Of a DNA stretch of 64,000 bases, positions 11,357-23,059 are shown piece after piece. Source of the DNA: Circinella umbellata. Its lineage: Eukaryota > Mucoromycota > Mucoromycetes > Mucorales > Lichtheimiaceae. Below the pieces are notes generated by a model that was not told the DNA's origin, did not search any database, and saw only the letters and a program-made list of their open reading frames with translations. The position numbers and the translations under genes are program-made. The stretch's first letter is position 1. Each line of letters opens with the position of its first letter. The stretch lies in assembly GCA_025093555.1 (NCBI GenBank), contig JAIWNF010000018.1:682001-746000 (forward strand), in the 5' to 3' direction.

Positions 11357-12006
11357 ATGAGCATATCATCCTCTGGTATGCTCAAATACGCTCGACATGA
11401 ACAAGGTCGTGAACTTTTATTTATTTATGATTTACTTAATGAATACCCGGACTTTCCACAAAAAGGCATCCAATTTGTTGATATTTTTCCAATCCTACAA
11501 AATACCAAAGCAACCGAAAAGGTGACAGATTATTTTGTTAATTATTTAAAGAATAAATCTGTTGATATAATTGTTGGTGTTGAAGCGCGTGGATTTTTTT
11601 TTGCATCTTTTGTTGCAATACGTCTGGGAATTCCATTCATACCTATAAGAAAAAAAGGAAAATTACCTGGTGATTGTTATCAAGTTGTTTATCAAAAAGA
11701 ATATGGTCCTGTATGTATTTTTTGTATAATATACGTATTATCTAAACAGTATATAAATAAATAATGTGTTAATATATATATATAAAACAGGATACACTTG
11801 AAATACACAAAGGAGTCATTAAGCCTGGTTCACGAGTAGCGATATTAGATGATGTTTTGGCAACAGGTGGTACTGCAGCTGCAGCAGAACAGTTAATCCA
11901 TATGTCTAATGGTATAGTTGTAGCTAATGTATTTATCATTCAAGGTAAAAATTCAAATGATTCTAATATTCTCAAAGCACCCATATATTCATTATTCAAA
12001 GTATAA
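11357..12006 (+). CDS. APRT: Adenine phosphoribosyltransferase
   Basis: Two exons, 11357-11710 and 11791-12006, give 189 residues (fungal APRT is about 180-190). It converts adenine plus PRPP to AMP in cytosolic purine salvage. Visible motifs: YPDFPQKGIQFVDIFPIL at the N-terminus, VGVEARGFFFA (substrate loop), IPFIPIRKKGKLPG, and the PRPP-binding signature VAILDDVLATGGTAAAA in exon 2. The C-terminus ends APIYSLFKV, typical of the family. The intron is GTATGT...AACAG in phase 0. The ATG at 11357 was taken; an in-frame Met eight codons in (GMLKYARHE) would also give a normal-length enzyme. Nothing is disrupted. Confidence 0.92.
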
Positions 12007-12739
12007 TAATCTCTACTGAGTAAATTTTGTTGTATAAACCACGTAATATACACATGTATAAATAAAAAGTCTAGTGAAATACGTATGATAAATAAAATAT
12101 AGAGTGTGTGTGGATGTGTGAGTGTGTGTGCAAAATTGAATGTTATGTTATGATTTTTTGTTATATAAATATAAATAAGAATAAGTATAAAAAAATAGAA
12201 TAGAACTAATAAATAAAAAAAGAAAGTTTTTTGGATGCTTGTTTTTTTTTGCATGTACATTGGATTTGTGTGAAGAAAAAAAGGGGTGAGGAAAAGATTT
12301 ATAGCAAAATGAGAGAACAAAAAAATAGATAAATAAAATAAAATTGGGGGAAGAAGGAAAAAAGCTCTCTAAAAATAATAATAATAGTAATAATAAAGAA
12401 AAAAAGGGGGGGGGGCTGGGAGGGATAAATAAAAGACTAATACAAGCAATCAACTCATGTACACAAATTGAAAAGGAAGATATAACTGAAAATAATAATA
12501 ATAATCCTAGAACTTGTTTCTTAACAAATTGGTATAAAACAAGAAAAGGAATCCTTCAAAATAATATAGACTTATAAACAAATAGAAGAGAATAAAGAAT
12601 AAAAAAAAAAGTGGGTAGAGAAAATTAAAGAAAGGGTAAAAAAAATAATAATTATAGTATCATTTGGATTTGTGAACGTAATTTTTCGAGATCTTCTTTT
12701 TCTTTGTATGTGTATGTGTATGTGTTTGTGATATAGTTT
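12007..12739. other. Convergent 3' intergenic region
   Basis: A-rich, low-complexity DNA between the 3' ends of APRT (plus) and the PUF gene (minus). It contains an A7-G10 tract near 12395-12412 and a (TG)n patch near 12710. No gene supported. The minus frames here are low-complexity. Confidence 0.55.
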
Positions 12740-15700
12740 CTACCTGGAATTGTTATCTTCATCGACAGTAACAATAGCTTCGTTCATTAATGGAGAAGGT
12801 GATTCTTGCTCTACAGTAGAATCAGCAGTTATAATAGGTGATGAACTTGTTTTATTACTATCATCTTGTTCTGTTGTAGTATTGATAGTTGTAGCATTTA
12901 CATCACTACTAAGAGGTAATAATTTTTCCACCTCTATTTTTTTTAAGAAATAATGGTTATTAATCACAAATAAACAAATAAGTAATCCTTCCAACCACAA
13001 CCCCTACTTACTCTGTGTTAAATGTTTTCCATAAGTATATTTTCTCACAGAATGAAGATACATTCTAATTTTGCTGACAAGTAAATCTCGTTGTTCTCCA
13101 TCATCTACAACATCCAACATTTTTTGAAGAACATAATTGGCATATTGATCTTTCATCAATGTCAACAAAGGATAAGATCCATCAGGACGTGTTTGCAAAA
13201 CTTCTTCAATCAAAGCACGACGATCTTCCGTATTGCCATAAGCAACACATTTTTCAACAACGTTACTTGCAAACTTATGTTTACTCAATTGAAGAACATG
13301 ACCACGGATCTTGCCAATAATAAGCTGCTTATCTTCATCTTTGCCATGTTCAAGAATATGTTGTACAACATAATTACCATATTGGTCTTGTACCAATTGA
13401 CTTGTACATCGATGAAGTTCTTCCAATAAACGTTCCTATATTTATCCATTTCAAATACACAAAGGTCAGTTTTTTTTTATTATTTTTATAAACTAACATT
13501 TACAGAAAACCCTTTCTAGTAACAATAACAGAAATTTGAGTAAAAAAAAATCCTATTTACCGTTTGATCTTCAGGACAGTGTTCAAACATACGTTGAATA
13601 ACACGACAACCATAAGGATGAGTTGCCAGGTGATATACTTGACCATGGAACGTATCAATAATGAATTGAATATGTTGTGATGGTACACGTTCAATGGCTT
13701 TCTGTACAACATGATTACCGTTTTGATCCTTGACACATTTTAAAACACTACCGTCCAATTCACGAATCATAGTTGCTTGTTGATCTGTCAACACATGTTC
13801 CAATGCCTATAATATAATATAATAGCTTGACATCAATACACATGATATTCACACACACACACACACACACACACAGAGAGAGATATACACAAATATCCTC
13901 TCTCTCCCCTTCCCAAAAAAAATCATACACAAACCTTTTGAACTACACGACAACCATACATTTGTAAGGACAAAGATAAAATATGACCTTCCATTTGCTT
14001 TGCCAAAATAGTCTTTTGTGCTTGACTTCCATGTTCAAATAATTTTTGAATTACATAATTACCAAACACGTCGGTCATTAGTTGAAGACAATTAGGTAAA
14101 ATTTCATCAAATACCAATTGCTTATCATCACTATTAGCTGTTTCCAATTTTTGTTGAATAAATCGAGATCCATGTTGATCACCACTAAATTCTACTACAT
14201 GATCTACGATATCCTTGAGTTCATATTTTTTGTTCTTGTTACTACGGAATTCTTCTAATAATGGACTACGAATAATATGAGCTGCATCGGATGTTGGAGG
14301 TGGAGGTACTACAACGGATGGTGGAGGCGTCCCAGCTTGTGAAAGTGCTGCCGCTGCCGCAACAGCAGCAGCTGCTACTTGTGGATTACCAGATACAAGT
14401 GGATCATGGTGATGTAGAGGAAGCCCTGTTGCTGATCGTACTGTACGAAGTTGATGATGATGAGGTACCATATTTGCTGGACTATTAGGTGGCATGACAC
14501 CTGGAGGTGGTGGTACAATAGATGGAGGGGGACCTGCTGTTACAGCTGCTGCTGCTGGACTAGTTGTAGATGCTGATGTTACTGAATTACTTGTTGGAAC
14601 ATTATTAGCAGCTACGGCAGCTGCAGCTGCAGCAGCTTGTGGATTATTCGCATAATAAGGTATATTACGTAACATTTCTTGGGATTGTTGTTGTCGTAAC
14701 ATTTGATTACGTAAAAACAAAATTTGTTCTTGTTGAAGCATGATTTGTCGTTGGCGAGTTTGTAATTGTCGAAGTAATCGATCATTCATATTTCCACCAG
14801 CCCCACCGCTATTACCATAAGCTCCTCCTGCTGCCATCATTGCAGCAATTGCAGCTGCTTCCTCATTATCAAACATTCTACCTTGTTGATGATGATTCAC
14901 ACCAGCTTGTGTAAAATCATTCATTGACCATTGTTGTTGGTCTGTAGATGTTGAATCAGGGCTCATTGGCATATTCGCTAAAGCAGATAATGAAGGTGTA
15001 GAAGGAAACTTGTTTAATGGTTGTCGACCTTCTAATGTACGTTGTCGTCTTGCTCCAGAAGAAGAATGAGGTAGTGTTGTATTATCCATAAAGTTTGACA
15101 TATCATCATTAGGTCGATCATCAAAACCAAATCCACCACCAGTTCCACTTAATCCACCATAAAGCGGAGGTGATACAGTGGCACTTCTAGGTTCCATATC
15201 AAATGGACTATTGACAGGTGACATCATACTAGTAGGTGTAGTAGTCCAAGAAGTCGGACCACTAGCAGCAGCAGAAGAAGTAGATTCACCACTAAGAACA
15301 GCATCAAGACTTTGATGAGGTGGTTTCATATTCATGCCTTGACGATTCATCCATTGTAAATATCGTTGCTGCTGCTGAGCAGATAAACGACCTCCTGTTT
15401 TACCATCCTCAGGTCCTTTGAGTGACTAAAATAAAATAAATGCAAAATGATAAGTATATGTATGGCTCTATATACCCCGAGAAGTATATATATATTATAA
15501 TGAGATATTATATATAAGAAAATAGTTGTTTAAATGTACCTTATCACTTAAGCCAAGACCGCCCATACCAAGAACCAAATTATTATAATCGTTCGGTTCC
15601 ATCCCCATTGCTTGACGACTACGCTGTGTTGCCATGTGGCTCGTTGGCGGTGTTGAATTTGCACGAGGAGGCGGAGACGCAGTAAACATTGGTGGCGTTG

Positions 15701-17025
15701 CTTGAAACTGCGGAAACGATTCCTCAATATTATTAAACGGAGCACTATTTGTGACCGATCCGTCATTATTATTAACATATCCATAATGTTGTTGTTGTTG
15801 TTGCTGTTGTTGATGATGTAAAGGAGATCGAGTAGTGGCAGATGAAGATTGCATCATTGGTGCACGGAATTGAGGAGAATCATATTCGTTATTATTATTA
15901 AATCGCATCATCAATGGATCTTGTTGTTTATGCTGTTGCTGTTGTTGCTGCTGTTGTTGGGAAAGTGGAGTAAAGGGTGAACCAGATCTCTACAGTAGTA
16001 ATAATAGTAAGAATGATTTATATACATATATATACATACATATGACTTGAATTAGATTGAATTGAATTGGGATGAGAATGCACTTACCCCTGGAACCGAA
16101 GAATCGATTGAGTTGCCGCTTTCGAGTTGTACTCTTGGAGATACCAAACCTGATGGACTCCACATTCTTCCAAGATTATTATTGGTATTACCGCGACCAT
16201 TGATGTTGTTATTATTTTCTGTATCCATAAAATTATCAAAATATCCATCATCACCTATATATTTAATATTAATCAATAACTTATGAAAACACATGGACTC
16301 TTTTTTTTGAAAACCTTTTGACCTATTTTCCTATAAAACGCGCATTTTTTTTTTTACCTTCAAAAGCTTTCGAAGTTTCAGATGGAGTCATTTGATTAGG
16401 TGTAGATGACCAAGCTTGTCGGGCAGAATCAAATAAAGGTGATGCCGTATAATTGTTGTTATTATTATTATCCCAAGAACGTTGTTGTTGTTGTTGCTGT
16501 TGCTGATTGGAATGAGTCATTCGCATAGTGTTAGGATCTCCAAGTGGAGTAGTTGCAGTTGATGATGACGTATCCCCGTGATGATGTCTATTGAGGATCT
16601 TGTCTGACAATGGATAATAAAGTAAATGTTGATCGGGAGGAGCACTATTAGAACGTTGTTCTAGTTCACGCGAAGAATCAAGGTAAAGATCGGTGTCACA
16701 ATCACCTCCTCGACCTCTCATAAGCGCAGCCAACTTTTTTTTTTTTTTTATATATTAATATCATATAAAGTTGTTTTTTTATCAATTATCATCACCATCC
16801 CTTATGTATGTATCCATTTTTGCCCCCCATCTTTATACATATATATACATTCACATCCCACATCTATATACCCAATCCTCATATATGAATTACCTGTCCT
16901 TGTGGTTGATTTCTAGCTTTAGGTTGTTGAATATCCAATTGAGGTCGACTATGTTGTTGTTGCTGCTGTCTTACTGCTCCCGATGCAGTAGTCGGGTAGT
17001 CGGTCATAAATGCGTTCCTTTGCAT
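12740..17025 (-). CDS. PUF-family (Pumilio/Puf3-type) RNA-binding protein
   Basis: Eight exons on the minus strand: 17025-16894, 16733-16358, 16254-16088, 15989-15540, 15425-13935, 13806-13561, 13435-13012, 12933-12740. All junctions are in phase, giving 1159 residues. The first ~760 residues are disordered, rich in Gln, Asn, Ser, Ala and Pro. Residues ~765-1095 hold eight PUF repeats. Their base-reading residues are, repeat 1 to 8: SRFIQ, NYVIQ, CRVVQ, NHVVQ, CRVIQ, NYVVQ, SNVVE, NYVLQ. The known PUF code then predicts a UGUAUAUA/UGUANAUA target, as for yeast Puf3 and human PUM1. Such proteins bind 3'UTRs and promote deadenylation or localisation of mRNAs, in Puf3's case mitochondrial ones. 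A short acidic/Ser-Thr tail follows. Pumilio-class identity is firm; one-to-one orthology with Puf3 is inferred. Confidence 0.93.
13850..13874. repeat. (AC)n microsatellite in a PUF intron
   Basis: About 12 AC dinucleotides followed by a short AG run, within the intron 13807-13934 of the PUF gene. Likely length-polymorphic. Confidence 0.9.
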
Positions 17026-18868
17026 TTTTTAAATATAGTATCTTTTTCCTTTGTTACCTGGTTAAATATATTTATATATAAAACCAAAACTTGGTTTAAA
17101 AAAAAAAGTAAGGGGAAAAAGAAGAGGGGTTTTCAAATAAAAACTTAAAAAAGATAGAGAAAAAAGTATATATAAAACGTTTTCTCAGTAATGAATACTG
17201 AATAAAAAAAAATAAAGACAAAAATATATATAATATTAGTAATGATGGTCCAATGTATTTTCTTTTTATATAAAAGAAGAATATATATATATAATATACC
17301 AAATATTAAAGTCTTTCTTTTTTTTCGCTTTTGTAATATTGTTTAACCGGTTTTAGTAATGGTTAATATTGTACAGAAAAATAAAAAAGAAGGGAGAAAA
17401 AAAAGGGGGGAGGATAGAAGAGGAAATAGTGAATGGAGTAAAAAAAAAAGAAGTTATATATAAAGAATGTCAAAGAGAAAAGAAAGGGGGAAAAAAAGAA
17501 AAAGCAAAAGGAGAGAAACTAGGCAATCTCACCAAATGCCCTTTGTTTTATAAATGAAATGGAGGAAAGAAGAGAGAGAGAAAAAAAAAGAAAGCAGTAA
17601 AAAAAAAAAAAAGGTTTGCGCGCTTTTTGTGATGAAGGAAAAAAAAAAAGAAAGAAAGGAAGAAAGAAAAAGAGAGAGAAAGTAAGCAAGTTTGTAAAGG
17701 GCCGAAATCGAAAAAGGGACCAAAGGAAGATCAAAGTAGTGTGCAGCACTACTTTTTTCGGTACATAGACACACACACACACAGAGAGACGGGGAGATAG
17801 CTTATAGATAAATAAAATCTTCAGTTTTATAAACAAGAGTGTAATTCTAGTTGTTCCACACTTATTTTTATATTTAACTGTTTATATTATATCTGTACAC
17901 CCTTTTTTTTTTGACAGAACAAATGAATGATGTTCATATAAATATCATTTTGTTGGCCTGTCAACCAATTTTCTTTAAACTTTTTATTTGTTCATTTCTC
18001 TTTTTTAACCTCTTTTTTATTAAGCACTTTATTGGATATTTCTTTAAAAATCAAAAGCATTTGATATCTATATTATTATAATAAAAAAAATAGTTAATAT
18101 TCTTTTAAGGGTGGGGGGGGAAGGAGAGAAGAGGGGGGGAAGTAAAATATATAAAAAGGGATTAGAGAGAGAAACCAAGGTCGCGTGTGCCCACGTTTCG
18201 TGTTTACTCGTGTCCGTCTGTGCTTTTCCAAACCTCCATTTCAAACTTTCCGATTTTGGATAGTCTACACGTTTCATTAAGTTATGTGTGCGTATTATTT
18301 ATGGATCTGGAACCCATTCCTTAGCTTTATACTATAATCGCTACATCACTTTACATATATATAATAATAATCCGAAGAAAATATATCTATATCTATATCT
18401 ATATAAATATACATACGTATGTCTGTCATGTAAACAAAAAAAAAATTATCACCAGTAGAATTTTTATATAATTATTCATTTATCATATTTTTAGGTCACG
18501 TGCATATCTTGAGTTATAAAACCAGCTTGTTAATTCGTACATACACTAGTTTTTTGGTCCGTGTTTACCCATAAATCTTTGTAAGCAAAATAATATATTA
18601 TTTGTTATATAGATAAAACTATATATATATAAGTGTATATATATATACAGAAAAACAAGCTATACGTGATAGTACAACGATAAATACCCCCAACTCTAAT
18701 GTAGTACCTGTGCTAGTGCGATAGAGATAAATTACATGATTATATTAAAAAAAGAATCATCAAAAAACCACCGTGCACACAACATACACACAAACTATTT
18801 TAAAATGAATTGCTAAAAAGTAAAAGGTTATCCTGTAATTTATTATGACTATTTATACATAATATTCA
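17026..18868. other. Upstream region of the PUF gene, non-coding
   Basis: About 1.8 kb of AT-rich DNA with long purine-rich runs (17370-17720), an (AC)/(AG) patch near 17770 and TA repeats. It must include the PUF promoter and 5'UTR and the 3'UTR of the next minus-strand gene. Frames within the purine tracts encode only Lys/Gly/Glu or, on the complement, Phe/Ser/Leu low complexity. No gene supported. Confidence 0.55.
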
Positions 18869-20224
18869 TTATTTTATTTTATGAATAGCACTAGATGCTT
18901 CAGAACATGCTTTAATAGCATTTGCACCTGCCTCAATGGCTTCAAATAAATGCTTTAATTCAATAGGATCTGAGGCATGTTCCACCTGACTTAATAAACT
19001 CCGCATCTTATTAGCAATAGGAGATGTATAGTTATTAACACTTGGGAATGATACTTCATGTTCTTCTTGTTGCTTTGATGTTGATAATGGTGCAGCTACA
19101 TAAGATTCGTTATCCGTCTATAACAAAAAAAAAAAAAAAGAAAACATTATATATCTTTTTTTCTTTTCGATTATCCCTTATTTTTTTATGAATCGATCTT
19201 TCTCTTATTGAAGAAAAATGCTATAAAAACCTTTCGCCTTTTCTTTTGATGTTTTGTCCCATTCTTTTTTTTTCACAACAAAAAAGGTAAAAATAACCAT
19301 ATATATATAAAGAAAGAGCACATGAAAAAACAAATTTTCTTTTTTCTTTGTTTCTTTACAATAAATAAATGTAATGTGTGTGTTTTTTTCTTACCTCAAT
19401 TCTATCTTCATCGTCTGTTGGTTCATCCTTATATTCAGTAGGTTCATCTTCTGTTTCCTTGGCATTATCCATTTGTTGAATATTAACTGGTTCTAAATCA
19501 TCATTATATGTTCGATCACAAACGACACAAACAATTTGTTTCGATGAATCTCGCATCAGTGGAATCTAAATTATTATGTCAGTTTTCTAACCATCTATCC
19601 TTTTCTTAAACACATTTATTATGATGAAATGAAAAATATCAATAACTTACACCATAGCAATTAGAATTAGGACATGTTTCATTAAGAAGCGTCCAACGTT
19701 GAAGTAATTTTTGACCAATTAATTGAGATGCTTTAGATGATTGTTCTCTGCGACGTTCACGTTCTGCATATTCATCATTTTCAGCTGGTGTTGACTGTTT
19801 TTCTACTAGTGTTGGTGATGGTGTCGATGAAGTATTTGTCGTAGCAGTTTGTTGTGGTATAACAGGTCGTGAAGAAGTTGTTACCGTTGCCGTTGTTGTA
19901 GTGTTTGATGGTTTTTTAGCAGCTGATCCACTTGCAGATGTTGTTGGTAATGTATCATGTTTTACACAGAAACGAATCGATCCGTCTTTTGATCGCATGA
20001 TGGGGACAGGACAACCAGGTACCGTACATGCTTGATCGGTCATGACCTAAAATGATTATTATGTTAAAATAGATAAAAAAAAAAACCTTTTTCTTTAATA
20101 TCCGAGGTAAAATGTATTTTATAGTTACCCATCCTTGAAGCATAAAGGTACTTAAGAGTGACATTGCTTTGTTGTCATCGGTTGAGTCATTACTGCCTTG
20201 ATTAAGAGAAGGATTTTGAAGCAT
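18869..20224 (-). CDS. ZNRD2: ZNRD2 / Sjogren-scleroderma autoantigen p27-like zinc protein
   Basis: Four exons on the minus strand: 20224-20129, 20046-19651, 19565-19395, 19117-18869; all in phase, 303 residues. Exon 1 ends in STFMLQGW. Two zinc-ribbon-like modules follow. The first is CTVPGCPVPIMRSKDGSIRF then CVKHD. The second, after a Ser/Thr-rich linker, is LLQRWTLLNETCPNSNCYGI with PLMRDSSKQIVCVVCDRTY. The second module (CPxxxC ... CxxC) is the hallmark of the autoantigen p27 (SSSCA1/ZNRD2) family. The C-terminal exon is probably helical (NKMRSLLSQVEHA, HLFEAIEAGANAIKACSEA). Biochemical function is poorly defined in any organism; human ZNRD2 is reported as centromere/telomerase associated. 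Duplication of the Cys module is notable. Confidence 0.83.
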
Positions 20225-22760
20225 TTTATTATAGTTTGTTTAAAAGAGGTTAAAGCTAAAAAAAAAAGACGGCTCAATTTTTTTTTTCTTGGTGTCGGAG
20301 GGAATTTTTAATGGAATGTTCCTAGAATTTACAATTTAGTTTTTCAGGATGAAATCACGTTCGTTGTTAACAACATCCAGTAATGTTATCATAGTAACAT
20401 ATATATATTTATTATTATGAAAAAGGTTGATAGTAATAACTAATTGTACGAAGGGCTACGTATTAGAATAAAGCAATGGGCGATAAACATATTATCCTAA
20501 TACGTAATCGTGCGTGGTACATGTTGCTAACTTTCAGCTTGAGGGTCATCATTTCTAATTATATTCTTACGCTTATGATTTTTTTTTCGCAATAGAGGAC
20601 TTATAATAATATATATTATAAGCGATTTGGACCAAATAAAAAAGAATGATCAAATACACCAAGCTGAAAATATAAGATGCATTAACTTGGGAAATTAAAA
20701 TGTGCCATCAATAATATGTAAAAACCTTGAGCGTACCTAGATAATGTTATTATCTAAAGAAATCTATGATTCCATGAGTTATTGGTAGAGATATCAATTA
20801 TATTACTTATAATTTTGCGAGATCTATGTTTTACTCATAAAATGTTATATCACATACTGATGTATCAATATTTTGAAAAGTATATAGTATAAAGAAAGCG
20901 TTCTTTCAATAGCAGTTGTGAATGATGAGAAAGACGATATCAACAATGGTCATGTGAAAAATAAAAGCTTTTTATTTCGTTTATTCTTAATATAGTGCCA
21001 GCATCTATAAACCTTGTTAACTTCTGCTTTAATTTAAATACGCAGTTTCTCACAAAACTTTTTGTATCGCAGTAACAAGTGGAGTTCAATCAATCTAATA
21101 TTTCGGTGGATAAAGCAATCGTGCTACTTATTGTAGCTTTCTCTAAACTGGCACATGTTATCTTTACGTCACCCCAAGACTATGATCATCATTTCAGCAA
21201 CACTTTCATCCACCTCTGTCTTTCCTTCGAAGAACATCGACATTATTAGCGAATGAATATTGTTATAACTGGCTTATCTAAAATTACATACCAGTAGCTC
21301 CGGTTATTGTAAAAACATAAAAAGCGAGAAAGAATTAGCAACCAAAAAGTGGATAGATTATAAATTCTATCGTTGTTCATTTGTGGATTGTAATAGCGAT
21401 TCTCTTTGTCTCAGCAAATGGACTACGACCGTCATTTATCATTGTTTTATGCTGAAAACGCTGGCTCTTGGATATCGCGCAGAGATACCTGACTATATTT
21501 TATCGGATCTTATTGACGCGGGCGAATATGAAAATACTAATATTCCTACTTGTACAGGAATCATAAAAAATATTTATTCTGATAATAAATCTTCAATAAA
21601 TGGTCATTTTGATAATACATAGATCAAGAGTAGTAACAATCATACTGCTTTTTTTCAAACAAAATAATGTTTTCGAGCAAGAAAAGAATACCAGAAACAA
21701 CATCATTGAAAACGCCATTAGACCATCACCAGCATCATTAACACCTGATCAAACTATAATCTATTTTTTCTTACCAATAAAAAGACTTAAAAAGGTTTGC
21801 AAAAAAAAGGGAAAAAAAAGTTAATATATGACATCAGTAATATCTTTGAGAATTTTGATCCTTGTTTTTTTTTTCTAGAGAGTAAATATATCCAAGTTGT
21901 GATACAAAATGCAAAAGATTGCTTAGATAAATTATTCCTACGTATTTCTCTAATTATTTTTGTTCTTGTGCGAGATACTCTATAACATATTCAATCCCCC
22001 CGCTATTATAGTTTTTTTTTACTAGTTTAACTTTTCCCTTCCTCAGTTATTACACATTTTTTTTGTACGTATATATATTATTTATAAATGTACAGTACTA
22101 GTTGTACACCAAATGGCAGCAACAAAAACTAATCATGATAAAAGCAAACTAAACTACGTACCCCATGTGCAGAATTTGAATTAAGAAAAATGATACAATA
22201 TAGATAACAAGCGTTACTAAAAACAATAAATTCAGTAGCGAATGAATAAACAAATAGAAGTATGTGTATTACCCCACCTTTAGTTATCCACTACGTACTT
22301 CAAGGAGAAAAATAAAAATTTATATGCCGCTTCACATAATCTGCAGTTAATCATTTTTTATGCAGCTGATAAATCAACTTTCTTTGCTCTTAAGTTATAA
22401 AGATAGAAATACGGCTCTTTGATCAACTCATTGAAAAAACAACAAGAAAAATATTATATATTTTCATGTATATCTAGCTTTAATTCATTTGACACAAAAT
22501 TTCAATGTGATAATTGTATATTTTAAAACATTTGTGTATAAAATATAAGTATTTGTAACTTGTTGGTTACGTACTGTATATAGCAGACTGGTATATAGAT
22601 AATGATATTGATAAGATTTTTCTTTTCTTTTGCTATACTAATCCTTGCTTTTCATAATTAGCATAGATATGGAATCAATGAATAATAAATATTCAAAGCA
22701 AATTATTTTTTATAGGTATAAATCTGTTGATTTTTTATATCCAATATGGGTAATTAAAGT
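20225..22760. other. Long intergenic region with possible decayed elements
   Basis: About 2.5 kb without a supportable gene. Short frames near 21383-21985 are interrupted and unrecognised, possibly relics. At 22021-22038 an 18-nt string (ACTAGTTTAACTTTTCCC) is identical to one in the 3' tail of the truncated LINE at 28639-28656, so a further LINE tail remnant may be present here. Confidence 0.5.
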
Positions 22761-23059
22761 TTTTAAAAACAAAACACCGCTTATTCACGTGATGCCAAAC
22801 ACCTAGCAACTTCTATAATATGCCAGAAACAGAACGAACGAACTTTTCTATTTTCTGGTATCTTCATCCAAAATCCAGAAAACCCCAGTAAATTGCATAA
22901 AATAAGCCCGGATAAAAGATATAAAAGAAACCCCTCCCTTTCATTTTTTTAAGACAATTTTTATCAACCCCTCAAATAATCTTATTATATATTATATTTT
23001 TTTTCTACTTTCCTTTAATCCTTTCTCACACACATTTATTTGACACATAAACAATAATT
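22761..23059 (+). promoter_or_regulatory. HSP104 upstream region
   Basis: Directly before the HSP104 start lie a CACGTG palindrome (22786-22791), a TATA-like ATATAAAAG (22919-22927) and CCCCT elements near 22931 and 22970, which match yeast stress-response elements. A cluster of GAA and TTC triplets at about 22825-22865 resembles a degenerate heat-shock element, but the 5-bp phasing is imperfect. Regulation by heat stress is expected from the gene, not proven by the sites. Confidence 0.4.

Noticed and set aside
17369..17836. Opposed frames of 62-105 codons in a purine-rich tract
   Set aside because: Pure low complexity (Lys/Gly/Glu or Phe/Ser/Leu); an effect of base composition.
22820..22870. 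Heat-shock element upstream of HSP104
   Set aside because: GAA and TTC triplets are present but not in 5-bp register; kept only as a weak remark in the promoter entry.
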